From positions 62,001 through 126,000 of the forward strand of contig JAMXBD010000642.1 of assembly GCA_024138025.1 (NCBI GenBank): a stretch of DNA of 64,000 bases, given 5' to 3'. The DNA comes from Combretum micranthum. Taxonomy: Eukaryota > Streptophyta > Magnoliopsida > Myrtales > Combretaceae. The position numbers were made by a program, and so were the translations under genes. Position 1 is the first letter of the stretch. The number at the start of each line of letters is the position of its first letter. Positions 24,331-36,400 of the stretch are shown piece after piece. The notes under the pieces are model-generated. The model was given only the letters and a program-made list of their open reading frames with translations, searched no databases and was not told the origin of the DNA.

Positions 24331-25000
24331 AGTTCATCATTTCAACATCGTCATCATCATCGTTGGGATCTTGACTTGTGATTTTTAAGCCAGTAGCCTT
24401 CTTGTTAGATTTCTCTCCTTACTTTTTTACTAGTTCATCTGTTTTAAGTGCTCCAAGGAATTCTTCCTTACTCATAGTACTTAAGCCCCGTGTTTCTTCT
24501 GTGGTAGTTATTTTAGCTTCTCAATCCTTAGATAATGACCTGAGAAATTTAGAATTTATTTTCAAGTTAAAAAAATTCTTCCCAAGTACTCTCAAGGGGT
24601 TTATGATATTAAGGAATCTATTGTGCATTTCATCTATAGATTCATTAAGAAGCATTTTGAAATTTTTCAATTGTCTACATAAAAGATTGATTTTTATATC
24701 TCGAGCTCCAAAAGTTCCTTCATAAGTCTTTTCCTTTCATCATATATTTCTTTAGCAGAATTACATGTACATATTCTATTGAAATAGCTTTTATTCATAC
24801 CATAATGCAAAATAGTCATAGCAATTTCATTTAAATCTAATTTTTTTCCCGTCTTCTTCATTGTGATCTTTTTCTTCTTTTCCTTCTATTTTAAAAGCTC
24901 ATTTTCTATAACATTTCAAATTAATTTATTTTGAGCTTTAAGAAAAATTTTCATCATGCACTTCCAATATGGGTAATCCCTACTTAGAAGCGGTGGCCTA
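24331..25000 (-). pseudogene. Gag N-terminal (UBN2-type) relic of element 1
   Basis: In several frames the minus strand encodes pieces matching the plant copia gag core. They correspond to FNRICTC.S.KEI.DE, the INLLCRQ.KNFKM.LNESI block, and 'I.NPL.VLGK.F...' (24.96-24.38 kb). The same blocks are better preserved in the second element at 62855-62487. Frameshifts break it repeatedly. Confidence 0.65.
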
Positions 25001-25104
25001 TTTATAGCATACCTCTCTAGAAACTCTAGTGCATTAGATGCATGATCTTTACTCTATTATGCGATTGAGCATAGAAAAAATATAGACGAGGCCCTATTAC
25101 CAAA

Positions 25105-26434
25105 TGCACTATAAGATACTCAAGAGGAGATGAGGTTGTGAATTGAGTATTTGCCCTAAGGATTTAAACAATTAATTTTAATGGGAAGATAAAAAATAAC
25201 TTTAATTGCAGCAGATAATATAACAGCATATTGTAATATGAAATATAAATGAGAGAGAGGGATAGAAAATATTAGTCCAGATTTAATGTGGAGTTCGACC
25301 CACTTCACACTCTCCACGGTCCACCAATGCCTTCAATCGAGGACTTCACCACCACTTTTATTAATCACCAAAAATACGCTTAAGCTAAGCAATTGCAATG
25401 CTTTACAACACATAGAAAATAAAATATTTCATTTCTCTCTGTAGATGCTCTTTTGGAGATTACAAGTGTAAGAACTAAGCACTATAATGTTTTTCTCTCT
25501 CTTTGCAGATATTAAAAATTTAATGAACAAGAGAATAAGAAAATTAATAATTTATTAGATCGCAAATAAAAGCTCTTTCGCACTTCACAACTCTACTATT
25601 AAACCTTATAAGGACAAAGTATAAATAGCCTTCAAAAATTTAAATATTCATTAGAGACAACGTCTTTAAGTTGTTGAGCATTAAATGTGCAAAAACTCTT
25701 TCGCACTTGACAACTCTACTATTGATACTTCTAGGGACATAATATATATAGCCTTCAAAAATTTAAATGTTCGTTAAAGACAATGTCTTTAAGTTGCGAA
25801 GCATTAAATATGCTTCAATGGCTCTTTTTGCCACATCAGCTCCAATATTTAAACTTTCGCGCTCTAAAGACTTATCACGCCTCAAATTTACCATTGGCAA
25901 GTCTTTGCTCATGTGGACTCCATTGAGTCTTGAATTCACCCAAGCCGCACCTTAATGTGTCGCGCCTAAAATTTACCCTCGACCAATATTGTGTTTTAAC
26001 CTTATCGAGTCTTAAACTTTGGATTCACTGAGCCCTCAACAAACCGCTTGACCAAGGCTATACATTTGTAAGCTTTGTCAAGTCTTAGGTTTAAACTTAT
26101 CATGAACTAACCAATGGACCTGTTGAGCCTCAATCAACCCCTTGACCACTGACTCTGCATTTTTGAACTTGCCAAGCTTTAGCCTTAAGTTTATCGCACC
26201 TAGATGAATGAAGTTATCTAATACTCAACTTAACCCTCAACTAATACTGTTGATCATTAATCTTGTTCCTGCTAAAAACCTGCAACAAGTTCACCAAAAC
26301 ACACATGCACATACATACTCTAGCACAGTATTCATCATATGTTTGACTAATTAAGTACAATTTATAATAGCTAAATAATTAATTATGCATTATATTGTTT
26401 CATCAAAATCCACGTTAAATATACAAATTCAACA
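25105..26434 (-). repeat. 5' LTR of element 1
   Basis: This 1,330-bp copy is longer than its partner because of an internal tandem duplication (about 25576-25810) and an extra block containing ACTTCACACTCTCCACGG. It ends AAATTCAACA at 26434. Confidence 0.85.
25576..25810. repeat. ~118-bp tandem duplication inside the 5' LTR
   Basis: CTCTTTCGCACTTCACAACT...GCATTAAATGTGC is followed at once by CTCTTTCGCACTTGACAACT...GCATTAAATATGC. The left LTR has only one copy. The duplication arose after insertion or in the mother element's 5' LTR. Confidence 0.75.
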
Positions 26435-26454
26435 TATATCACCCTATAATGTTT

Positions 26455-26666
26455 ATTTAGCATATTAAATTTGCTAAAGAAAAAGGCTCATGATTAGACT
26501 CAATGGTATATGGTGTCTAATGTCACATCCATCGCTCCCTACGAGAAAAAAGAGAAAATTATTTAGCATATTGAATTTGTTAAAGAAAAAAGTTTGTGAC
26601 TAGACTCAGTGATATGTGGCGTCAAATGTTAGATCCGTCGCTCCTTACGAGAAGTAAAGAGAAATC
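26455..26666. repeat. 106-bp tandem duplication
   Basis: ATTTAGCATATTAAATTTGC and ATTTAGCATATTGAATTTGT start two adjacent copies (26455-26560, 26561-26666). Each continues through ATTAGACTCA or ACTAGACTCA to CTACGAGAA or TTACGAGAA. There are about a dozen differences. It lies just outside the 5' LTR of element 1. Confidence 0.8.
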
Positions 26667-27411
26667 AAAACAAAAAAAAAAAAATGCAATAAATATAAAA
26701 AGAAAGCACGCAGCTTTTCATCTTGCAGTGTACAACCTTTTCCATGTAGATTGTGAACATGTACCACTTAAACAAGCCGCAATACACAATCAAATTTTCA
26801 TATCCTAACGACAAAACATGATTTAACAACGCATTATAACATATTATCACGTCTTATAAACACAATTTATGTAAAAATTTTGCATATCTTAACTTCTAAA
26901 AATATATATCATGTTTCTACGGTCATAATACTTGCAAAAACTTATTCATAAAATGACTTTCCGTTTGAAAAAAAGCAAGACATTTTAATAGAAAAGAATA
27001 GGATTTTCTCCTCAGTAGGAATTTATTTTTCCTAGAGAGAAAATGTTTTCTCCTTAAAGTATCTTTTTCCACACAACAAACAATAAAAAAATTTAGGAAA
27101 TTGTTTATATTTGTCCTCAATCAAACAGGCCTAAGTATCACAAATTCTGGTTGCACGACCATACAAGTTTTGCTTCAGTGAACTATAGGAAACGATGGGA
27201 AAAATAAAGCAAAAACTAACCGAAGCTGAACATAAGTATGGCAGAAGGGTGAGAGGCTTCAATGCCGCTCAGAAATAATGATATAAGGTTTCATTAAAAG
27301 TATCTAGTTCTCATAACTCTCATGGGGACAAAGCTGCCATTGAGACGACAAAATTATCGTAGTAAGACCATCTAACTCTCGTGAATCTACCATTGCGGTT
27401 GATATCAAGTC
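26667..27411. other. 3' flank of CSN3, nothing else recognised
   Basis: The part nearest CSN3 must hold its 3' untranslated region and poly(A) site (minus strand). The rest is AT-rich, with short low-complexity frames only. Confidence 0.45.
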
Positions 27412-30400
27412 CTACATAGGAAATTTTTGCGGAACGGTGTCAAAGTCGTCAAAGTCAAATCTTTGCCTTTCCCTTCCAACCTAAGCAAACAAAGACCTTG
27501 TTATATATGTTACACACCCAGTGAAAAGGAATATCAAGTGGAAAATTAAGGAATAGCATGTATCACCTTTCCCAGATAGAGAGGATCGCATGACATAAGC
27601 TCATCCATAGAGGTTAGCTTCTTTGAAGTGTCATTATCCTGGACAGAGATGATATTAGCAAAACAACAAGATCGGTCGTAAAAAATTTCTGTGAAGCCAA
27701 TTGCAGTCCCTTTTTTACTGTCAAAATTGTATGCTATCTTCAAAAGTGAAAAAACATAGATAATACCATCTAGGAACCTCCAACTAGATGAGAAGGAAAA
27801 TCAAATTCACGACTGGAAGAAGATATCTTTAAGTTTCACTTTTGGCTGCCTTCTAAATACACATAGATCAAGCAATTAGACAACAAATAAGCACACAGCA
27901 TCTCCACTAACTTGCAAAATTGCCTCTTCATTGATACCATAAAAACTTACTAAGTTGTTCATGAAAACCTCACATCAACAATCAGATTTTCTCTCAAGAA
28001 CCAGCCTTTAAAAGTGTGATCATACTAGATTAGCCGACATATTGTAATTCATTTATTGACAAAGAACCTGGATCTGATCCTTTTTTCACCAAAGGATAGG
28101 GTTGAGAAAGAGAGAAGGAAGGCTAAGATATGACTGCTAAATAGATATAAAGTTCATAGGACAGCAAAACCCAGGGCAATATTGAGGAAGTTACCTCTGA
28201 ATCGATGCGTCAATATGCTCAACCATCTCACAAGTTTTATATTGTTCAGGATCTTCTAAGAATCTAACCATCCATCCTTCTGGTTGATAGCTGCAAATAT
28301 CTCACCATCCTGGATCTAAAATTTAACCAAAAAGATCAGCAATAATTGGAGATACTAAAGTGGTATAGGCCTATGAAAAAAGCCCTGCATAAACTTCATG
28401 TACCATCTGAAGGACATGCATTTCAGCCTCCTTTGGACCATTCAACTGCACCGTGTTTGCAATATCTTGCAGTGACAAAGTCAAGTACGTTTGAGTGAGC
28501 CTCTGAATATTGCGTTTATACATGGATGCCACAACTTGCTTTACTAGACCAAGATTGTTGTCCTGGCAGTGAATCATAATGTTTTTTCAGGTGAAAAGCA
28601 CTCTGTAAAATCATGTAGGAAAATGCATATAAACATTAAACAACTCACATTTTCAAACTTCTCCTTATTCGTCTCAACATACGTCTCCAATTCTGAAACT
28701 TTCCCAAGGCTATAATTGTTTGCTAACTCGATGTAGGGCTGCACAAGGAAAAGAATAGCACTTAGTAAAGCAAATGAGCAAGAAATACCTACTGCTCAAA
28801 TAATCACAACAAACCAAAAATATTGAAGAATTTTGTGGTTTGATAATTTATTGACAACAGGTTCATGTGTACACATTTACACAAGCATGACAAGACAGAT
28901 ATAAGGCAATGCAAAGATAACTAGAAGGTCTTCAAAGATACATGTCTCCATGAAATCCAAGAATAATAACTCAAGACTACTAGAATAACCAGAACAACCA
29001 TATTTTAGACATAATCTTTAACATTTTCCGCCAAGCTAAATGATACAAGCTTCCCCTTCAGTGAATATGTACGAACGACAGCTTAAGTGTAGGGTTCGAC
29101 CATGAGTGAAGGTCTGGACGTAAGGGGTCATAGTATCCACTCATATAGCTGGGGTGCTCCCATAATGAATGTGCACAAACAACAGCCTAAGGGTCAGGTT
29201 GGTGCTATGGGTTTGACTATGAGTGAAAGTTCAGGTGCCAAGGAGACCATCTAATGTCATTGGGATCTGAGTGCAGGAGTCTACAGATATTTGCTGTTAG
29301 CTACTATATGTGATTTTTTTGTTGCGTTAGTTTGTTAGTCCAGCCACCAGCTGGCATAGTTTGTTATGACACCCATTTGTAACCTTCTAGACTTATCCAG
29401 AAGGACCTGTAGGAGTCATTACTAGAGTCATAGCTAGAAGCTAGCTGATATAAATAGTTCAAAGCTAGCTAAGAGTCAGTTTGCCATACTTTTTGTAAAT
29501 AGAGAGAATGGCTCCAGATGAGCAGCTTGCTCATGTATCCATCTACATATTAACCCACAGACGGCCTCACCTTATAACGAATTTGAACAGAGCTAGTGAA
29601 TATAAATACACAATAGATCTTGCAAACGCTGGTTAATGACAATTTTTCCTCCCTACTAAGTAGTTTGTTGAGGAGTATGTTTGGAAGAGCTTTAATGAAG
29701 AATCCTTGGTCACATCTCTACATCTCAAGGGCAAGATATGGATTGATGTTTGAAAACATTGGCAATAAACTTATGAAACCACAGGAAGATTTGACGTGCA
29801 TCGATTTTGCCTTCAGGCAAATATATCCAACGCACTCCCATGTAATCATCTATCAATGTAATGAACCACCTATATCCAGTCAAGTCCAGTAATCCTAGAT
29901 AGACCCTATCAATGTGAATGAGATAAAATGGTTATACACTTGAATATGATAAGGATTTCTTGAAAGTCTTGCAAAGCACAAGCCACAACTACATTGAACA
30001 TCATCCTTCCTTTCACTATTGAGTAGATTAGAATACAGAAGATGCAAATTACAGACACTATGACAACCTAGACTATTAATGCCATGACATAACATTTGAC
30101 TCCAACTTTACAGACAATAACTTAAGACTCTGAATTGACATTAGATGTGCTATTTTCTAAGACATGGTATATAAACCGTTCCATTCTCCATGCTGCTAAT
30201 CATCTCCCCAAAGATTGGTCCAGGTATTCACAAAGACAAAGTGATAGGACCAGGGTAGCACATGATATTAGGCATGTGTACTCAAAAAGACTTGAAAAAT
30301 AAATTGTCCAAAGATGGTTCCAGTAGAGTAGCTAGTAGAGGAGTGTATATCTTGTCTATAAAAAATTGCTGAGCTGGCATTTCTAGCTGGCTGTTGTTAT

Positions 30401-33400
30401 CCAATAAACTACATATGCTGTTAGCTAAGTGGAGAGATAAAGAGTAAGAGGAGAGGAGCGATGTGGAAGTCAAGGGAAAAGTTTGCTCAGGTATGTCACT
30501 GACCCTAGGCTACTGAATATTGCTGAATTATTTATTCTGGAGCAATTCTGTTGTGTTCTTGGATTGTGTATTCATGTCATATCAATTGGCCCATCCATGG
30601 GAAAATTAATCAGTGAGGAATGACACAAATAAGAGCCCAAGTGGATGGATAAGAGAGGAGTATGGAGGCAGTTCCAGAAGGAATGTTCGAGTTGCAACAC
30701 CAGATTGTTGCAGTGGATTGGAATCAGAAAAATCTAGATGCAGCCGCTTCCACTCTTGATTGAGATCAAAAGGCATGTCAAAGCACATTGACTTTTGAGT
30801 CAAAACAATGTTGCAAAAGGAGAGGCTTCACACATAAAAATTTCTCTGTGCAACAAAGGATCAATCAGAACAAGGTGAGGACAGAAACAATGGTGGATCA
30901 TAGTGAGGAAGTTGAACAAGTTGAAGTCAAAAATGAAGAGTATCACTCCAATGCATCTCAAATCACTATGCCTATTTTTTATGGAATTGATCCGATTGAT
31001 TGGATCGTGCCAACAAAGCAGTATTTCAAAGTTCATTACGTACAAAAGGAACGGAAGGTTTCTTTAGCAACAACGTGTATGCATGGAAAAGCAATAGCAA
31101 TGTATTGGTTGAAAACTTTAAAAAGACAATGTAATCTCAATCAGAAGACTTCGATGAGCAAGTGGATGAAGCAATACAGTAGAAATTGTTTGACTAATCC
31201 TTTTGTAAGTTCATCGACTTCAAGACAAACCTCAGCAGTGAAGCTAATATCAATAACTTTTAAGCTTACCTATTGAGAATGATGAAAGAATTACAAATGC
31301 TTGGCTATTACTTAAGAGGATGAAGGAGAACATATTGATTCAAGTGCAAACTTTAGATCCAAAGATCTTAGCTAAAGCCTGGGATTATCTTTCGATGTCA
31401 AAATAAAATCTGACTATGGAATCAATATTTCTACTAAAAATCAAAAAGATGACGGTGTGAAATTGGTGTAAAATGAAAATATTTCCATTTGATTATTTCA
31501 TCAAACACCTTATTTGTGTCCGCATACACACCCTATACAGTCACAAGCATAGTCGACTACTGTCAATTAAACTGCGTGTGTGACAGAAGCAATGCAGCAG
31601 GTGATAATTGAAGCTTAAATGCAGTAAGAGAAGTGGCGATGCCACCAACTATTGCAGTGGCACATGTAGTGTTTCATTTTAAATAGACACAAAGTGCTGG
31701 TTGAGAAACCTATGGACAACAGCTGTCATATACTGAATTTTCAGATAAAAAAGCCAAAGGATTATATTTTCACTGTGATCAACCTTTTAATACTAATCAT
31801 AGATGTCCTAAATAAACCCTTGAATTTTACAGCATTGGAGGAACTAGTGAAGATGGATGATGAGTGGGTCAAAGTGGACATGGAAAATTTATTTTTACGA
31901 GAAAGAGCCTGGCAATAGTTGTTAAAAGCATTTTCAGCCATCATTATTAGCTCAAGTGGTCTAAATGGTCCTAAAACAATGAAATTTAGAGGTAACTTCT
32001 CACTCATTCTGTTTCCACTCTTGTGGATAGTGGTGTAAGCCACAATTTCATTTCAAAGAGTTCAGTAAAATAATCACAGCTGCAAGTTATGCAAACTCCA
32101 ACTTTTCATGTAAAATGGGGAGATGGGCATATAGTAGAGTCAAGTGGTTTAGGTTCACAGTTTCAAATATCTGTGTGTGATCATAACATGCCTGTCAATT
32201 GTTATGCTCTTGAATTGGGGACAAGGATGTAATATTGAAAGTAGAATAGTTGGAAACTTTAGGAGAAATTAGGTTGATTGGAAGTAAGTGATCTTTAAAA
32301 TTTCCTTGTTCTGGTGGAGAGAAGGCATTAAAAACGAGATTTGTCCATGTACAAATCAGATGTGTCATTTCAAACCATAAGTAAGATGTTGGGGGTGGCA
32401 ATATGTAGTTTACTGCGCCAATCACAGAATATGAAGAATCAGAATTACAAGAATGAAGTTGATCCTCAGTTAATTTACTCAGAGACAGGACATTATACCA
32501 CAATTGCGATAGAAAACCAATTCAAAATCAGATTCACTAGACAAACCCTTTCTCGTCCCTTCACATGTGAAACCTCCCTCCCATTAGCATCCTTCACATG
32601 ATTTAAAACTTCAACAAATTTGACGTATGACCAGATGCAGTGTCATCAGTAATCTAACAATCTACTATTTTTTATGGAAAGTATCCCACAATCTTCTCCA
32701 ACATGGTAAGCGAAGATACAATCATTTTCATTTTGTGTGCCACAGCTGCACACAGAGATAATCAATTAAGTTTTCATATCTGGCTGAAAGCTTTATGCTA
32801 TCAAGAAGCTTATGAAGCAAATCCAATTGCTTGGGGGACAGATCCAGATTTAATATTTTCATACCCACATTTCTGCAAATAAAGCAACTCATGGCATCTG
32901 CTTCCTAAACTTTCAGTTGCATTGCTATAAAGAAAGGATAAATTTAGTCAGATTCACTAGACAAACATTTCTTGTCCCTTCACATGTTTATTAGCATCCT
33001 AAACCTTTTCATTGTCATGTTCTGCATTTGTTTCAAAAAACTTCAACCGATTTGACATATGACCAGACACAGAGTAATCAGTAATCCAACAGTCTTCTCC
33101 AAAAATGGCAAGCAAAGTAGCTCAATCATTCTCATGTGCAGCTGCAGATGAAGATAATCAAATCTGGCTTAAAGCTTTATGATATTGAGAAGCCTCCGAG
33201 CAAATCTAACTCCCTAGGACAAATCCAAATTTAATGTTTTCATACTCAAGTTTCTGCAACTTGAGCAACTCATGACATTTGCTTCTTAAACTTCCATCTG
33301 CTTTGCTTTCCATGTACTTTCCAACATCTCTCTTTCAGTAATACAGTCCAGGGCAAGTGAGATGGTTTCTCTTTGCAGCTAAGGCTACATTATGGTTGAT

Positions 33401-36400
33401 AGATGACTGTGGACTCATAACATAAAACCCTTGGAACTCTCCTCCCTTTTGTACCTCTTTGAAGGCTTCTTTGAGCGTAGGAAAGGTTTCTTACCTATTG
33501 ATCCACACATACCTCATCAACTCCAATTTAAAGCCTTGAGCAAAGTAAAAATAGCAGTCTTTGTCCACCATTGTGCTAAATACTATGCCATCATCTCACA
33601 GTCCAACACATGATGTAGGGTAGGCCCATATGCTACCATAACTCCACCAACAAATTAGAATGAAGACAAACCACAGAAAACTATATCCTCCTATGCATGT
33701 GTAAATTTCTTCAATATTAATCTCCAGTGTCTGAAACCATAAGAAATAACATACTTCCAAATGAATAATTTATGGAAAATTGAGAGATCATGTTTTGAAC
33801 CAAGCAATTAGCAAGTTCTGAAACATGGACTCTTCTAAAGCTTGTCTAAACTAGCTTTGCATGGAACATCTAAGCCTACATGCTTTTGGAATGAGAAGGA
33901 AATGTACAGTAAACCACATATCCAAAGTAAAATTAGAATATTTTATGTAGCACCAAAGCTAAGTAAAAACTAGCAAGCACAGAATATTCACACACACAAA
34001 GAATGAAGGCTCTAACCAGTTTACCTGCAAAAGTTTTTCAGATTCCTTTGGGCCGCTGAAGAAGTATACTTGGGAAGACTATTTGAAAACTGCAAGCAGA
34101 TAACAGAAGAAACCATTTAAATTTTGCATCTTGGGAATAGAAAGCAACTTTTCACAAGACCAACAGATTCATTAAGCTTTGCTCTATTGGGTAACTCATA
34201 ACATAATAAACATAAAAGAGAGTGAAAATCAAAATGAATTTCTCATGACTAAGAACCAATTAGTCTGCATGTGCAATTACTCGTATTTAGAAAATCAAAT
34301 TAGCCCTAAGAGCAAGCATTTGTCTCGCAGGTTAAACAAGAATATTTGCTGAAAAAGGTTAGACAATGAATCCAAGAAGAAGAAGGAGAAGAAGAAGAAG
34401 AAAAAGAGGAGAAGAAGGAGTTTCTCATGACTCAGAACCAATAAGCCTGAATATGTAATGACAAATTTAGAAAATCAAATGAGGCCAAAATGCCCACACG
34501 GGCCCTTGTTGTAAAACCTTCCAGGTTAAAGATTGAATCTTGGCTGAAAAGAGAAAACACAAATGGTTCCTTTGTTGACTACTGGAGTTATAACTCTCCT
34601 TTTTACTGAGGGGGTGAATCTAACTCTAGTTGTACAACTTATTAGAAAAGGAAGCTGATGAAATTAGAGAGTATTTGAAAAGTATATTTCATATATAATT
34701 TGTACAAGAATACATCTATTTATACAAAAAACTTGTGACTATTGGTCTACCTTACCTACCATACTATTAATTGTGACTATTGATCTACCTTACCTACCAT
34801 ACTATTAATTACATTGTTATAGGAAATATAATACTAATAATATTACACGTATATCAACACTCCCCCTCAAGTTGGAGCATAGATATCACACATGTCCAAC
34901 TTGCAAACTAAAGTATGATAGATCCTGTGACACAACCCTTTAGTAAACACATCAGCCAGTTGCTTATCAGATATCACATGATGTAAATTCAAGGCACCAT
35001 TAGTCAATTTCTCTTTGATGTAGTGTCGATCAATCTCTATGTGCTTGGTCCTATCATGTTGAACTGGATTTTGTGCTATATTAATAGCAGCTTTATTGTC
35101 ACAATACAAGGACGGTGTATCTTTACTTGATAGACGTAATTCTTCTAACATCTTTTGTACCCACAGAAGCTCACAAACCCCTTGAGCCATAGCTCTGTAT
35201 TCTGTTTCAGCACTTGATCGAGCAACTACATTTTGTTTCTTACTCCTCCATGTTACTAGATTTCCTCCTACAAAAGTACAATAGCCAGTGGTGGATCTTC
35301 TATCACTTGGAGATCCAGCCCAATCTGCATCTGTAAAGCATTCTATCTGAAGGTGACCATGTTTGGTAAATAGCAGTCCTTTTCCGGGAGCAGACTTCAG
35401 ATATCTCAAGATGCGAAATACTGCTTACATGTGTGATTCTCGTGGATCATGCATAAATTGACTCACTAGACTGACTGCATATGCAATGTCGGGTCTAATA
35501 TGAGAGAGATATATTAGTCTTCCTACCAATCTCTGATATCTCCCTAAATCAACTGCATCACCAATTCCAACTTGTAGCTTATGGTTGTTTTCAATAGGAG
35601 ATTCAGCTGGCTTACAACCTAACATGCCAGTTTCTTCCAGAAGATCCAGAATATATTTTCTCTGAGAAATGAAGATACCTTTCTTTGATCTGGCAACTTC
35701 AATTCCTAAGAAATATTGCAGTTTTCCCAAATCCTTGATTTCAAATTCCTGGGCCAAAAGTTTCTTCAATCGAGCTATCTCCTTTTCATCATCTCCTGTC
35801 ATTACTATATCATCAACATAAACTATAAGAATAGTAATTTTACCCTTGTTATGTTTAATAAATAGAGTATGATCTGCATTGCTCTATTGATAGCCGAAAG
35901 AAGTCATAGCTTTGCTGAATCTGTCGAACCATGCTCTAGGAGATTGCTTTAATCCATATAATGCCTTTTTCAGTCTACATACTTTCCCATGTGTTGTTTC
36001 AGTATCAAATCCAGGGGGATCTCCATATACACTTCTTCTTCTAAATCTCCATGTAAAAGGCATTTTTCACATCAAACTGCTGTAAATCCCAATCAAGATT
36101 GGCTGCACATGATAACAAGATTCTGATTGTGTTCATTTTTGCTACTGGAGCAAAAGTTTCCTGGTAGTCTACCCCATAGGTTTGAGTGAATCCTTTAGCC
36201 ACCAATCTAGCTTTGAACCTATCAATTGATCCATCAGCTTTGTGTTTTACAGTAAACACCCATTTGCAGCCTACCAGTTTCTTTCCAGGTGGAGAGGTAA
36301 CAAGCTCCCAAGTCTCATTCTTAGTCAAGGCTTTCATTTCTTCAATCATTGCTCCCTTCCATTTTGGATCATTGAGTGCTTCCTTCCAATCCTGTGGAAT

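Larger units (their letters stand above)
18310..26434 (-). mobile_element. Degenerate SIRE/Tork-like copia retrotransposon (element 1)
   Basis: Two LTRs (18310-19496 and 25105-26434), both starting TGCACTATAAGATACTCAAG and ending TTCAACA, enclose gag, protease, integrase, RT and RNase H relics in copia order on the minus strand. Next to the right (5') LTR the minus strand reads TGGTAATAGGGCC, a degraded tRNA-Met primer site. Next to the left (3') LTR it reads AAAAATGGGGAGAT, a polypurine tract. No matching target duplication is visible (GAAAA before, TATAT after). The LTRs differ by substitutions, a missing 47-bp block and an internal duplication, so the insertion is old. A minisatellite lies between RNase H and the 3' LTR. 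A related element lies at about 56.05-63.0 kb. Confidence 0.85.
28739..34024 (-). other. CSN3 intron 6, filled with retroelement debris
   Basis: The intron is 5,286 bp, while introns 7, 8 and 10 are under 100 bp. It contains a copia integrase scrap, a gypsy gag-protease relic in the opposite orientation, and a duplicated copia gag-protease scrap (listed separately). At 29060-29280 there are two similar blocks around GGTTCGACCATGAGTGAAGG and GGTTTGACTATGAGTGAAAG. 33.33-34.02 kb holds nothing I recognise. Confidence 0.75.

Noticed and set aside
31762..32043. 93-codon minus-strand frame.
   Set aside because: Shadow of the plus-strand gypsy protease relic, whose DSG motif and following conserved blocks read in order on the other strand.
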